Source: Cloacibacterium normanense
GTDB taxonomy: Bacteria > Bacteroidota > Bacteroidia > Flavobacteriales > Weeksellaceae
NCBI RefSeq assembly: GCF_003860565.1
Contig: NZ_CP034157.1
Coordinates: forward strand, 372,001-436,000
Length of the DNA stretch: 64,000 bases
Direction of reading: 5' to 3'
Below, piece by piece: positions 1 to 7,913 of the stretch; position 1 is the stretch's first letter; each line of letters opens with the position of its first letter. The notes under the pieces are model-generated. The model saw only the letters and a program-made list of their open reading frames with translations, did not search any database and was not told the DNA's origin. Position numbers and translations under genes: made by a program.

Positions 1-10
1 ATATTTATTA

Positions 11-547
11 TTAGTTCGCTACGATATTTACGTTTACTGTAACAGCATCACCTGTAGTTACACCTAAGAAACCTGGAGTTTCCATACCGTATTCAGACAT
101 TTTTAAGCTTTCAGACCCAGTAATTTTATAAGAATTACCATTTTTTTCTACGTTTACAGTAATGTTAACGTTTTTAGTAACACCTGCGATTGTTAATTTA
201 CCAGCTACGTTGCTTTTTCCTACAGGTAAAGAAGCAGCAGTGAAAGTAATGTTAGGATTTGCATCTGCTTTTAAAGCTTTATAAGCTTTGTTGTCCATCA
301 TTTTACCTTTTTCACTTTTTAGGTTTTTACTAGCCATTACAAATTTTACATTAGTAATAGCATTACCATTTACAGTACCAGTGAATACTGCAGATGTAGA
401 AGTCATTGTCCAATCGTGCATTGGAGATGTTCCGTTTACTGCCACTTTAAAAGATTTTCCAGTAACGCTTTGTGCATAAAATACAGCTACTGCTAAAAGG
501 GAAAGTAAGATAAAAACGCGATTAATTGTTTTGGCTAAATTTTTCAT
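11..547 (-). CDS. YceI family protein (first of two)
   Basis: The 178-residue product has an N-terminal signal segment (about residues 10-25, hydrophobic, ending near YAQS), so it should be exported. The rest fits the YceI fold, a small lipocalin-like beta barrel that binds polyisoprenoid-type lipids. The pattern includes MHDW near residue 43, 'NPNITF' and the repeated 'GKLTIAGVTK...VNV' strands. It carries the SPMHDW variant often seen in Bacteroidota rather than the classical E. coli sequence. The ligand and exact role are unknown. The gene is monocistronic, with a perfect TATCTTTG box upstream. A second YceI protein lies at 10248-10811. Family assignment is firm; function is inferred. Confidence 0.88.
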   Translation of the reverse strand: MKNLAKTINRVFILLSLLAVAVFYAQSVTGKSFKVAVNGTSPMHDWTMTSTSAVFTGTVNGNAITNVKFVMASKNLKSEKGKMMDNKAYKALKADANPNITFTAASLPVGKSNVAGKLTIAGVTKNVNITVNVEKNGNSYKITGSESLKMSEYGMETPGFLGVTTGDAVTVNVNIVAN

Positions 548-597
548 ATTTTTATTTTTTTTAAAATTTTATTATGAATTATTGAATTTTAACAATA

Positions 598-605
598 CAA
601 AGATA
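598..605 (-). promoter_or_regulatory. -7 box for the YceI gene
   Basis: The minus strand reads TATCTTTG, a perfect match to the Bacteroidota -7 consensus TAnnTTTG. It lies about 50 bases before the YceI start codon. Confidence 0.65.
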
Positions 606-813
606 TGCTTATATTTTAAATAATTCCTAAAATTTTCTAAAATATTTACATGATATTTGTCAATTAGCTTATATTGTTATGAAATTCATAATAAAAAGAA
701 CTTTATATCTGATTATTATCATAAAATATGACATTGATATATATTAAATTAATAAAGAAACTAAAGGACCCTTAAGGATTATTTGAAAATTACCAATAAA
801 TAATGAATTATTA

Positions 814-848
814 CCAAAAAAAAAGAGAACTCTGTTAAAGAGTTCTCT
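814..848 (-). terminator. Rho-independent terminator of tRNA-Leu
   Basis: A 10-bp stem (arms 824-833 and 839-848, AGAGAACTCT against its complement) with a 5-nt loop is followed on the minus strand by a T run at 816-823. It lies directly downstream of tRNA-Leu(CAA). Confidence 0.85.
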
Positions 849-853
849 TTTTG

Positions 854-936
854 TACCCAGTGCCGGAATCGAACCGGCACATCTTTCGATACTAGAGTTT
901 GAGTCTAGCGCGTCTACCAATTCCGCCAACTGGGCA
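854..936 (-). tRNA. tRNA-Leu (anticodon CAA)
   Basis: An 83-nt class II tRNA on the minus strand. The 7-bp acceptor stem pairs TGCCCAG with CTGGGTA, with one G-U pair. The anticodon stem CTAGA/TCTAG encloses the loop CTCAAAC, giving anticodon CAA, which reads UUG. It has the long variable arm expected of tRNA-Leu and a T arm with GGTTCGATTCC. A perfect -7 box lies upstream and a strong terminator downstream, so it is transcribed alone. No CCA is encoded. Confidence 0.97.
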
Positions 937-952
937 TTAAAAATTGGTGGTG

Positions 953-960
953 CAAATATA
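953..960 (-). promoter_or_regulatory. -7 box for tRNA-Leu
   Basis: The minus strand reads TATATTTG, a perfect TAnnTTTG match, 16 bases before the tRNA 5' end. Confidence 0.7.
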
Positions 961-1005
961 GAATATTTTTATTTTAAAAAAAGAAAATTTCTAGAAAATA
1001 TTTTC

Positions 1006-1773
1006 TTAAAACGCTATTTCTAGTCCATCATATGCAGGATGAACATTCTCTGGCGTCATCGCTTCTATCTCGTCATGGAAGCCAAATCTATTGCTAATAT
1101 GAGTAAGATATGTAGTTTTGGGTTGTAGTTTTTCTACCAATTCTAGAATTTCAGGTAATATATAATGTGCAACATGTGGTTCATCTTTTCTTAAGCAGTT
1201 AATAATAAGAACATCTAAATTTTTCAATTTTTCTTGTTCTTCTTCCGAAATGAAACTGGCATCAGTAATATAAGCGAGGTTTTTGAACTTATAACCTAGA
1301 ATTGGTAACTTATAATGTATTACTTGAATAGGAGTAATTTCTGTGTTTTCTATAATAAATGGTTTATTTCCTATTTCTGTGATTTCAAAACTCGGAGCGC
1401 CAGGATATTTGTCTTCTGTAAAAGCATACGGAAACCTATTTTGAATCTCTTTTCCTACTCTTGGCAAACAATAAATAGAAATATCTTTTCTTTTTTGGAA
1501 AATAATAGGGCGTAAATCATCTAAACCAATAACATGGTCATTATGTTCATGCGTAATTAATAAGGCGTCTAAATTGCTTTCTTGGTTGGTGAGCATTTGT
1601 TGACGAAAATCTGGACCACAATCAATAAGAATCTTTTTTCCATCATCATCCGTAATCATGACAGATGACCTTAGTCTTTTGTCTTTAGGATTAGTAGATA
1701 AGCAAACAGGATGAGTAGATCCAATCACGGGAATGCCTTGTGAAGTGCCAGTTCCTAGAAATTTCAACTTCAT
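1006..1773 (-). CDS. MBL-fold metal-dependent hydrolase (PhnP-like)
   Basis: The 255-residue product is a metallo-beta-lactamase-fold hydrolase. The metal-binding motif HEHNDH is at residues 75-80, with Asp51 in 'LIDCGPDFR' and His-containing motifs further on (IQVIHY, YLTHIS). The N-terminus 'MKLKFLGTGTSQGIP' is typical of the PhnP/RNase Z-like subgroup of phosphodiesterases that cleave cyclic or nucleotide phosphodiesters. There is no signal peptide, so it is cytoplasmic. It is divergent from the conserved unknown gene at 1821, with 47 bases between start codons. Superfamily and metal site are clear; the substrate cannot be read from sequence. Confidence 0.88.
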   Translation of the reverse strand: MKLKFLGTGTSQGIPVIGSTHPVCLSTNPKDKRLRSSVMITDDDGKKILIDCGPDFRQQMLTNQESNLDALLITHEHNDHVIGLDDLRPIIFQKRKDISIYCLPRVGKEIQNRFPYAFTEDKYPGAPSFEITEIGNKPFIIENTEITPIQVIHYKLPILGYKFKNLAYITDASFISEEEQEKLKNLDVLIINCLRKDEPHVAHYILPEILELVEKLQPKTTYLTHISNRFGFHDEIEAMTPENVHPAYDGLEIAF

Positions 1774-1774
1774 T

Positions 1775-1805
1775 TTTGGGTTTTTGTGAGATTTTGGTAA
1801 ATTTA
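1775..1805 (+). promoter_or_regulatory. Promoter of the 1821 gene (TTTG-N19-TAAATTTA)
   Basis: A TTTG at 1775-1778 is followed after 19 bases by TAAATTTA (one mismatch to TAnnTTTG), matching Bacteroidota -33/-7 spacing. The box ends 15 bases before the ATG at 1821. This argues against any start upstream of 1821. Confidence 0.5.
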
Positions 1806-1820
1806 CGCAAAATTTTATTC

Positions 1821-3254
1821 ATGTCTGTAATTAAGCAATATCTTACTCCCAAGCAAAAGGCTTTAGCCATCAATTTAGACCCTAATATATATGGTACTTT
1901 TGCAGAAATTGGTGCGGGACAAGAGACGGTTCGTCATTTCTTTAGAGCGGGAGCTGCTTCTCAAACGATTGCAAAAGCAATGTCTGCTTATGATAAGGAT
2001 TACAGTGATGCTATTTATGGTAAAGAAGATAAAAATAGATATGTAACCCAAAATAGACTGAAAAAAATGCTTCGTCATGAAGTAGGTCTTATCCAAGAGC
2101 GTTTAGATAAAGAAGAAAATGCACATCGTAAATTTTTCTCTTTTGCAAATACAGTAACTACCATTAATTATCAAAAAACCTTTTTAGGTCACGGTTGGGT
2201 AGGAATTATGTTTCAGGCGCAACCTGGTCAAGAGTACAGCGAAATTGTATTGCATGTAAAATTTAAAGAAAATGATGCTACACTTCAGCAAGAAACGCTA
2301 GGAAATCTTGGGGTAAACTTGGTTTATGGAGCATTTCATCTATATGACAATCCTAGAAGATTAATCAAAAGTTTGTATGATGATATTTCGGTGGATAAAA
2401 TTGAAATAGACATGATTGATTTTCAGGGACCTGCTTTTCCTTATGTGGATAATCGATTGATGAGTCTTCAGTTGATTAAAAATTCTATGACAGAAGCGGT
2501 TATCTTCAATTCTGAGGGGAAAAACATGCTTCCAGCGGATTTATTGTATAGAAAAGATGTTTTTGCAGTAAGAGGAAGTTTCAGGCCAGTAACTTTGGTG
2601 AATGTAGATATGTTCGAAAACGGTCTAAAAATGTTCCTCAATGAAACAGAAGGAAAACCAGAAGATACCGTTATTCTTTTCGAAATTACAGTTTCTAATC
2701 TCAAAGCTTCCGGAAATTTAGACGAAAGAGATTTCTTAGATAGAGTAGATGTTTTGGCGAAATTGGGTTATACCGTGATGATTTCTAATTTCTCAGAATA
2801 TTATAGATTAGTAGATTATTTCACTTCTTATAATGTAAGGTATACCGGAATTGCGATGGGAGTTAATAATTTATTGATGGTTTTTGATGAAGATTATTAC
2901 AAACATCTTTCTGGTGGAATCTTAGAAGCATTTGGTAAGTTCTTCAAAAAAGATATGAGAGTATATCTGTATCCTTATAAAGATCCTAAAACACACGAAT
3001 TGCTCACATCAGAAAACTTAAAAGTGAATGACAATCTTAAAGAATTGTATAAATATTTTAAACATAACAGAAGAATTGTAGATATTAAGGATTATAATCC
3101 AGAGCATTCTGAAATTTATTCTAGAGAAATTTTGCAGAAAATTTCGAATAGTGAATTAGGCTGGGAAGAGCAATTACCAGATGGAGTGGCGGCAATGATT
3201 AAAGAAAGAGGAATGTTCGGTTACAAAGAAGATATTACATTCGAAGAATATTAA
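1821..3254 (+). CDS. Conserved Bacteroidota protein of unknown function (477 aa)
   Basis: I do not recognise a characterised function. The product has no signal peptide or membrane segment and looks like a soluble cytoplasmic protein. The N-terminal block 'LAINLDPNIYGTFAEIGAGQ' and the later 'RLMSLQLIKN' and 'LRGSFRPVT'-like blocks are strongly conserved in flavobacterial homologues as I remember them. Such homologues are often labelled nicotinate-nucleotide adenylyltransferase, but I see no HxGH nucleotidyltransferase motif here. The open frame extends upstream to about 1740, but that part overlaps the promoter and the divergent gene, so I use ATG 1821. It is followed after 13 bases by the fRMsr-like gene, a probable operon. 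Confidence 0.8.
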   Translation: MSVIKQYLTPKQKALAINLDPNIYGTFAEIGAGQETVRHFFRAGAASQTIAKAMSAYDKDYSDAIYGKEDKNRYVTQNRLKKMLRHEVGLIQERLDKEENAHRKFFSFANTVTTINYQKTFLGHGWVGIMFQAQPGQEYSEIVLHVKFKENDATLQQETLGNLGVNLVYGAFHLYDNPRRLIKSLYDDISVDKIEIDMIDFQGPAFPYVDNRLMSLQLIKNSMTEAVIFNSEGKNMLPADLLYRKDVFAVRGSFRPVTLVNVDMFENGLKMFLNETEGKPEDTVILFEITVSNLKASGNLDERDFLDRVDVLAKLGYTVMISNFSEYYRLVDYFTSYNVRYTGIAMGVNNLLMVFDEDYYKHLSGGILEAFGKFFKKDMRVYLYPYKDPKTHELLTSENLKVNDNLKELYKYFKHNRRIVDIKDYNPEHSEIYSREILQKISNSELGWEEQLPDGVAAMIKERGMFGYKEDITFEEY

Positions 3255-3267
3255 AAATTTAAAAATT

Positions 3268-3714
3268 ATGGAAATTAAAAAAAGACTTTCATCTATTATT
3301 GAAAGCCCAAGTCACAATACCACCGAAAAGTTAGAAAAAATCTGTCATCTTCTAGACCAAGAGTTTGATTATTTTAACTGGACGGGTTTTTATTTTAAAA
3401 ATGGCGATAAGGAAGAATTGGTTTTAGGACCTTATGTTGGTGCAGTTACAGATCATACTGTAATTCCTTTTGGTAAAGGGATTTGTGGACAAGTTGCGGT
3501 TTCAAACGAAACTTTTGTAGTGCCAGATGTTTGGGAACAAGATAATTATTTGGCTTGTTCGCTAGAAACCAAAGCAGAAATTGTAGTTCCTATCATTAAA
3601 GATGGTGTAAATATTGGCCAAATAGATATAGATTCTCACAAAAAAGACCCTTTTACAGATGAGGATAGAGAATTGCTAGAATGGTTGTGTGCTGAATTGG
3701 CAAAGATTTTATAA
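3268..3714 (+). CDS. GAF-domain protein, probable free methionine-(R)-sulfoxide reductase
   Basis: The 148-residue product is a single GAF domain matching the fRMsr family (E. coli MsrC), which reduces free methionine-R-sulfoxide in the cytoplasm. Family hallmarks are 'NWTGFYF', 'GKGICGQ', 'FVVPDVW', 'LACS' and 'AEIVVPI...IGQIDIDSH'. Two of the three usual cysteines are present (in GICG and LACS). The first, in the E. coli 'AC' position before IPxG, is His here. The gene is probably cotranscribed with the conserved unknown gene 13 bases upstream. I am sure of the family and less sure of wild-type catalysis, since the cysteine relay is reduced. Confidence 0.85.
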   Translation: MEIKKRLSSIIESPSHNTTEKLEKICHLLDQEFDYFNWTGFYFKNGDKEELVLGPYVGAVTDHTVIPFGKGICGQVAVSNETFVVPDVWEQDNYLACSLETKAEIVVPIIKDGVNIGQIDIDSHKKDPFTDEDRELLEWLCAELAKIL

Positions 3715-3732
3715 AATTCTATCAATAGAAAA

Positions 3733-4308
3733 TTATTCAGAAGCAGGAGTAGTCATATTCCTGCTTTTTAATTCAGTAATCATGTTTTTGATGACATTTG
3801 CGGTGCCTATTTTTATAGAATTTTCTGCACTGCCGAGTAATCTACCGCTTCCTTTATAAGTGTCATAAGAGTTTTCTATCACCAGTTCGCCGTCATTATT
3901 GTACATTTTCATGCTGATGATGACTTGATTAGAAAAAACGTATTTCCCAAGACCAACTTTAAAATATTTTACTTTCGGAACCAAGGCGATTTCTGCACCG
4001 TTATTTAGGCAAGATTCTTTGATCATATTCACATCTACGCTGTCATATTTAATGTTAGCATTATTGATGTGCATGATTTTGTAATTGCCGTAATTTTTCA
4101 ATTCGTCAGAAACGGCACTATAAATAACATTATTGGTGGGTTCTTTTATTTCTTCGAAATTAGGATAAACTTCTGGGTCGAAATAGACAATTCTATCTAC
4201 ATGTTTTAGCTTAATAGAATGGTTAAGCTTCACCAAGGTGCTTCCTAAATTTTTGCAACTTATGATGATAAGGCTTGCCGCTAAACCACAGAATAGAATT
4301 TTTTTCAT
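3733..4308 (-). CDS. Putative lipoprotein of unknown function
   Basis: The 191-residue product begins MKKILF and has a lipoprotein signal peptide ending in IIISC, so Cys18 should be lipidated. The mature part shows no domain I recognise; it includes strand-like segments such as 'AEIALVPKVKYFKVGLGKYVFSNQVIISM'-type beta stretches. An upstream in-frame ATG at 4326 exists, but the perfect promoter box TAAATTTG covers 4324-4331, so transcription would begin after it and the start at 4308 is preferred. It is convergent with the fRMsr gene, with 18 bases between their ends. Confidence 0.7.
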   Translation of the reverse strand: MKKILFCGLAASLIIISCKNLGSTLVKLNHSIKLKHVDRIVYFDPEVYPNFEEIKEPTNNVIYSAVSDELKNYGNYKIMHINNANIKYDSVDVNMIKESCLNNGAEIALVPKVKYFKVGLGKYVFSNQVIISMKMYNNDGELVIENSYDTYKGSGRLLGSAENSIKIGTANVIKNMITELKSRNMTTPASE

Positions 4309-4323
4309 ATCAAAAAGATGAGG

Positions 4324-4331
4324 CAAATTTA
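4324..4331 (-). promoter_or_regulatory. -7 box for the 4308 lipoprotein gene
   Basis: The minus strand reads TAAATTTG, a perfect match. It overlaps the alternative ATG at 4326 and so decides the start of the gene in favour of 4308. Confidence 0.65.
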
Positions 4332-4437
4332 CGCAGAATTTCAGTAAGTTATTTATAAAATTTAAGAATTTGTTAACATTATTACAGGAATGTCTTTAGA
4401 ATCTAAGAATAAATTTTTCGGTTTAAAAATAAAGTTG

Positions 4438-4445
4438 TACTTTTG
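4438..4445 (+). promoter_or_regulatory. -7 box for rpsO
   Basis: TACTTTTG is a perfect TAnnTTTG match, 36 bases before the rpsO start codon. No clear TTTG is seen at the -33 position. Confidence 0.65.
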
Positions 4446-4481
4446 CACCTCGTTACATAATAATCATTAAATAATATTGGC

Positions 4482-4751
4482 ATGTACTTAACATCAGAAA
4501 AAAAATCAGAAATCTTCGCTAAACACGGAGGAAACGCTGCAAACACAGGTTCTGCAGAAGGACAAATTGCTTTATTCACATTCAGAATTAACCATTTGTC
4601 TGGTCACTTAAAGAAAAACCACAAAGATTATGCTACAGAGAAATCTCTAGTTAAATTAGTAGGTAAAAGAAAAAGATTGTTAGATTATCTTAAGAAAACT
4701 GAAATTTCTCGTTATAGAGCAATTATTGCTGAACTAGGAATCAGAAAATAA
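4482..4751 (+). CDS. rpsO: 30S ribosomal protein S15
   Basis: The 89-residue product matches S15 along its full length, including 'GSAEGQIALFTFRINHLSGHLKKNHKDY' type helices and the C-terminal 'KRKRLLDYLKKTEISRYRAIIAELGIRK'-type block. S15 binds 16S rRNA in the central domain and nucleates the small-subunit platform. It has its own promoter and a strong terminator. As in many bacteria, pnp follows nearby, here with one small gene on the opposite strand in between. Confidence 0.98.
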   Translation: MYLTSEKKSEIFAKHGGNAANTGSAEGQIALFTFRINHLSGHLKKNHKDYATEKSLVKLVGKRKRLLDYLKKTEISRYRAIIAELGIRK

Positions 4752-4770
4752 TCAGATACAAGAAAAACAA

Positions 4771-4803
4771 AAAAAGCAACTCAATTTTGAGTTGCTTTTT
4801 TTG
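4771..4803. terminator. Bidirectional terminator between rpsO and the YeaQ-like gene
   Basis: An AGCAACTCAA stem with a TTT-rich loop is flanked by an A run on the left and a T run on the right. It can stop transcription of rpsO rightwards and of the 4819-5061 gene leftwards. Confidence 0.88.
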
Positions 4804-4818
4804 TTAATTAGAGTGAGT

Positions 4819-5061
4819 TTACGCTCTACCTCTGGTAAATAAATTGATTATAGCAAGTAAAACTATTGAACCTACTGCTCCTGTAAGAATCTGACCAATT
4901 AATGCAGTTCCTAATACAGTTCCTAAAAGCCAATAGCCAATTGCACCTCCAATGATACCTACAATTATGTTTCCCACTAAGCCAAGGCTTCCACCTTTAA
5001 AAATTTGTGCTCCAAGCCATCCTGCTATAGCTCCAATAATTAATGTCCATAAAATTCCCAT
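4819..5061 (-). CDS. GlsB/YeaQ/YmgE family membrane protein
   Basis: An 80-residue, glycine-rich protein with three hydrophobic segments: residues about 2-17 (WTLIIGAIAGWLGAQIF), 26-49 and 52-73. The order GAIAGWLG...GNIIVGIIGGAIGYWLLG is the signature of the transglycosylase-associated (YeaQ/GlsB) family. These are small inner-membrane proteins linked to stress responses, with no known enzyme activity. It lies alone with a perfect promoter box upstream. Confidence 0.92.
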   Translation of the reverse strand: MGILWTLIIGAIAGWLGAQIFKGGSLGLVGNIIVGIIGGAIGYWLLGTVLGTALIGQILTGAVGSIVLLAIINLFTRGRA

Positions 5062-5091
5062 AATGTTTTGTTTTTAGTGTTAATATTAAGG

Positions 5092-5099
5092 CAAATGTA
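5092..5099 (-). promoter_or_regulatory. -7 box for the YeaQ-like gene
   Basis: The minus strand reads TACATTTG, a perfect TAnnTTTG match about 30 bases upstream of the start codon. Confidence 0.65.
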
Positions 5100-5258
5100 T
5101 AGTATTATTTCCCTCAAAAAATTATTTATAAAAATGATATAAACAATTCTTGAAATTCTAAAAATCTAACTAATTTTAATGAAATTTTCTACTTTAATGT
5201 ATGTGGCAATGAACTCAATATTTCAAAACCTTTTAAAACCTAATCAAACAAAATTCCG

Positions 5259-5266
5259 TATCTTTG
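5259..5266 (+). promoter_or_regulatory. -7 box for pnp
   Basis: TATCTTTG is a perfect match, leaving a leader of roughly 60 bases before the ATG at 5334. Confidence 0.65.
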
Positions 5267-5333
5267 CCATCGAAAATTTAAAGAGTTTAAATAATAACGC
5301 AATCAATACGGATTGCACAAGACAGTAAATTTT

Positions 5334-7520
5334 ATGAATGCTCCAGAAGCAATTATTGAAAAATTTCAATTGAAAGACGGGAGAGAAGTCTCCATTGAAA
5401 CAGGAAGATTAGCAAAACAAGCTAATGGTTCTGTAGTAGTAAAATGTGGCGGAACGATGCTCCTTGCAACAGTTGTAGCCAATAAAGACGCAAATCCAGG
5501 GGTAGATTTCTTACCTCTTACAGTAGATTACAGAGAAAAATTCTACGCGGGTGGTAAAATCCCAGGAAATTTCTTTAGAAGAGAAACCAAACCTTCTGAT
5601 GATGAAGTTCTTACCATGAGATTAGTAGACAGAGTTCTTCGTCCGCTTTTCCCAGAAGATTTCCACGCAGAAGTTCAAGTAATGATTTCCCTCATTTCTT
5701 ACGACAAAGAAGTAATGCCAGAAGCTTTAGCTGGTTTAGCTGCTTCAGCTGCTATTGCGATTACAGATATTCCTTTTAACGGGCCAATGTCTGAAGTAAG
5801 AGTAGTAAGAATTGATGGGCAACTTTCTATCAACCCAAGTATCGAAAATCTTAAAAAAGCAGATTTAGATATTATGGTAGGTGCTACCAAAGATTCTATC
5901 GTAATGGTAGAAGGTGAAATGAAAGAAATTTCTGAAGCAGAAATGCTAGAAGCGATTAAATACGCTCACGAAGAAATTAAAGTTCAAATCGAAGCACAAG
6001 AAAGATTAGCAGCCAGAATTCCTGCATCTCAAACCAAAAGAGAATACTGCCACGAAACGCACAATGAAGAAATTCGTGAGAAAGTTTGGGCAGAATGTTA
6101 TGATAAAGTTTACAACGTAGCAAAAACTCCTTCTGCAAAAGAAGAAAGACACGAAAAATTTGCTGCAGTTTTAGAAGAATTCCTTTCTCAATATTCAGAA
6201 GAAGAAAGAGCAGACGTAGAACCATTTGCTAAAATTTACTACCACGATGTAGAAAAAGAAGCAATGCGTCAAATGATTCTAAACGAAGGAATCAGATTAG
6301 ACGGTAGAGATCCTAAAACGATTCGTCCGATTTGGTCAGAAATCGATTATTTACCAGGAGCTCACGGTTCTGCAATCTTTACCAGAGGTGAAACGCAATC
6401 TCTTACAGCGGTAACTTTAGGTTCTGTGAAAGATGCCAACATGGTAGATTCTGTTGCCATTAATTACGACGAAAAATTCTTCCTACACTATAATTTCCCA
6501 CCATTCTCAACAGGTGAAGCAAGACCTCTAAGAGGAACTTCAAGAAGAGAAGTTGGTCACGGAAACTTAGCTCAAAGAGCTTTAGCAGGAATGATTCCTC
6601 ACGAAAATCCTTATACCATTAGAGTAGTTTCAGATATTTTAGAATCTAACGGTTCTTCTTCTATGGCTACAGTTTGTGCAGGAACTCTTGCATTAATGGA
6701 TGCTGGTGTACAAATTACAAAACCAGTTTCTGGTATTGCTATGGGATTAATTACTGACCCGAAATCTGGTAAATTCACTGTACTTTCTGATATTTTAGGA
6801 GACGAAGATCACTTGGGTGATATGGACTTCAAAGTAACAGGTTCTGCAGACGGAATTACCGCTTGTCAAATGGATATCAAAATCCAAGGTTTAACCATGG
6901 ACATCATGGAAACCGCTCTTAATCAAGCAAGAGAAGGTAGATTACATATTTTAGGAGAAATCCTTAAAACCATCGATAAACCAAGAGCAGATGTGAAACC
7001 TCACGCTCCGAAAATGGAAATTTTAGAAATTCCTAAAGATTTCATCGGTGCGGTAATTGGACCTGGTGGTAAAATTATCCAACAGCTTCAAAAAGATACA
7101 GATACTGTAATATCTATTGAAGAAATGGGCGAAATTGGTAGAATTGAAATCTCTGGAACTGACCGTGAGAAAATCAATGCTGCAATTGCTAGAATTAACG
7201 AAATTACTTTCGTGCCAGTGGTAGGAACAGTGTATAAAGGTAAAGTAGTAAAAGTAATGGATTTCGGTGCTTTCGTAGCGATTGCTAAAGGAACCGAAGG
7301 TTTACTACACATCTCAGAAATCGAATGGAAGAGACTTGATAAAGTTCCGTATGCAGAAGGTGATGAAGTAGAAGTGAAATTTATGGGTTATGATGATCGT
7401 AAGAAAATGAGACTTTCTAGAAAAGTTCTTTTACCAAGACCACCAAGACCAGAACAAAAGCCTAGAACTGAAGGAGAGGCTCCAAAACCAGAAGGAGAAC
7501 AACCAACAGAACAAGCATAA
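5334..7520 (+). CDS. pnp: Polynucleotide phosphorylase
   Basis: The 728-residue product degrades RNA 3' to 5' with phosphate and is the core exoribonuclease of the degradosome. It has two RNase PH-like domains separated by an alpha-helical region (about 1-330 and 330-550). A KH domain follows, with GxxG motif IGPGGKI at 575-581, then an S1 RNA-binding domain at about 628-700. The C-terminal 28 residues are Pro/Glu-rich. The frame can be extended seven codons to a TTG at 5313, but ATG 5334 (MNAPEAII) fits the family start. It has its own promoter and terminator. Confidence 0.98.
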   Translation: MNAPEAIIEKFQLKDGREVSIETGRLAKQANGSVVVKCGGTMLLATVVANKDANPGVDFLPLTVDYREKFYAGGKIPGNFFRRETKPSDDEVLTMRLVDRVLRPLFPEDFHAEVQVMISLISYDKEVMPEALAGLAASAAIAITDIPFNGPMSEVRVVRIDGQLSINPSIENLKKADLDIMVGATKDSIVMVEGEMKEISEAEMLEAIKYAHEEIKVQIEAQERLAARIPASQTKREYCHETHNEEIREKVWAECYDKVYNVAKTPSAKEERHEKFAAVLEEFLSQYSEEERADVEPFAKIYYHDVEKEAMRQMILNEGIRLDGRDPKTIRPIWSEIDYLPGAHGSAIFTRGETQSLTAVTLGSVKDANMVDSVAINYDEKFFLHYNFPPFSTGEARPLRGTSRREVGHGNLAQRALAGMIPHENPYTIRVVSDILESNGSSSMATVCAGTLALMDAGVQITKPVSGIAMGLITDPKSGKFTVLSDILGDEDHLGDMDFKVTGSADGITACQMDIKIQGLTMDIMETALNQAREGRLHILGEILKTIDKPRADVKPHAPKMEILEIPKDFIGAVIGPGGKIIQQLQKDTDTVISIEEMGEIGRIEISGTDREKINAAIARINEITFVPVVGTVYKGKVVKVMDFGAFVAIAKGTEGLLHISEIEWKRLDKVPYAEGDEVEVKFMGYDDRKKMRLSRKVLLPRPPRPEQKPRTEGEAPKPEGEQPTEQA

Positions 7521-7529
7521 AAATAGAAA

Positions 7530-7558
7530 CTCTCGCAATTTTGCGGGAGTTTTTTTCT
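7530..7558 (+). terminator. Rho-independent terminator of pnp
   Basis: The ACTCTCGCAA / TTGCGGGAGT stem (one G-U pair) is followed by seven T. It begins 10 bases after the pnp stop codon. Confidence 0.9.
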
Positions 7559-7884
7559 CACGTTTCCTTCACGCTATAATATTCTAAAAGTCTGTGAAGA
7601 AATTTTTTAAATCGTAGTTTTATAGTTCTCATATTTTTACTTTTTGGATGTTCAAAAATAGGGCTATCCTTTTTGTGATTCAATTACACTTTTGTGTGAT
7701 TTTTTGATGAATTTTTTTAGAAAAATCTAAAAATGTTTTTCGGAGTGTATTCATAGATTGTCATTTTTATTTAGATTGTATTGATAATATTTAGTTAAAT
7801 CTCTCAAAACATAAAAAATATTCTCATTTTTTGGTCGGTGATAAATCTCAAGCGTAAAATTTTCATGGTTTAGTCAAATTCTTG
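7559..7884. other. Intergenic region between pnp and fhs
   Basis: About 330 AT-rich bases with several T runs. I see no reading frame with a plausible start, no repeat and no recognisable riboswitch. Only the fhs promoter at its right end can be supported. Confidence 0.5.
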
Positions 7885-7892
7885 TATTTTTG
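7885..7892 (+). promoter_or_regulatory. -7 box for fhs
   Basis: TATTTTTG is a perfect match. It overlaps an in-frame TTG at 7890, so that codon cannot be the start, and ATG 7914 is used. Confidence 0.65.
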
Positions 7893-7913
7893 AGAATAAA
7901 CAAATTAAAAAAT

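Larger units (their letters stand above)
548..853. other. Intergenic region with promoter and tRNA terminator
   Basis: This gap holds the promoter box of the YceI gene at its left end and the tRNA-Leu terminator at its right end. The very AT-rich middle (about 610-810) has no convincing reading frame, repeat or RNA structure that I can see. Confidence 0.6.

Noticed and set aside
1740-1820. 27-codon upstream extension of the 1821 protein
   Set aside because: It overlaps the start of the divergent MBL gene and the promoter TTTG-N19-TAAATTTA, so ATG 1821 is used.
7559-7884. Folate or formate-responsive riboswitch before fhs
   Set aside because: No structure matching a known riboswitch was found, and the promoter lies too close to the start for a long leader.
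7890-7913. TTG start eight codons upstream for fhs
   Set aside because: The TTG lies inside the -7 box; family N-terminus starts at MSFPTD.
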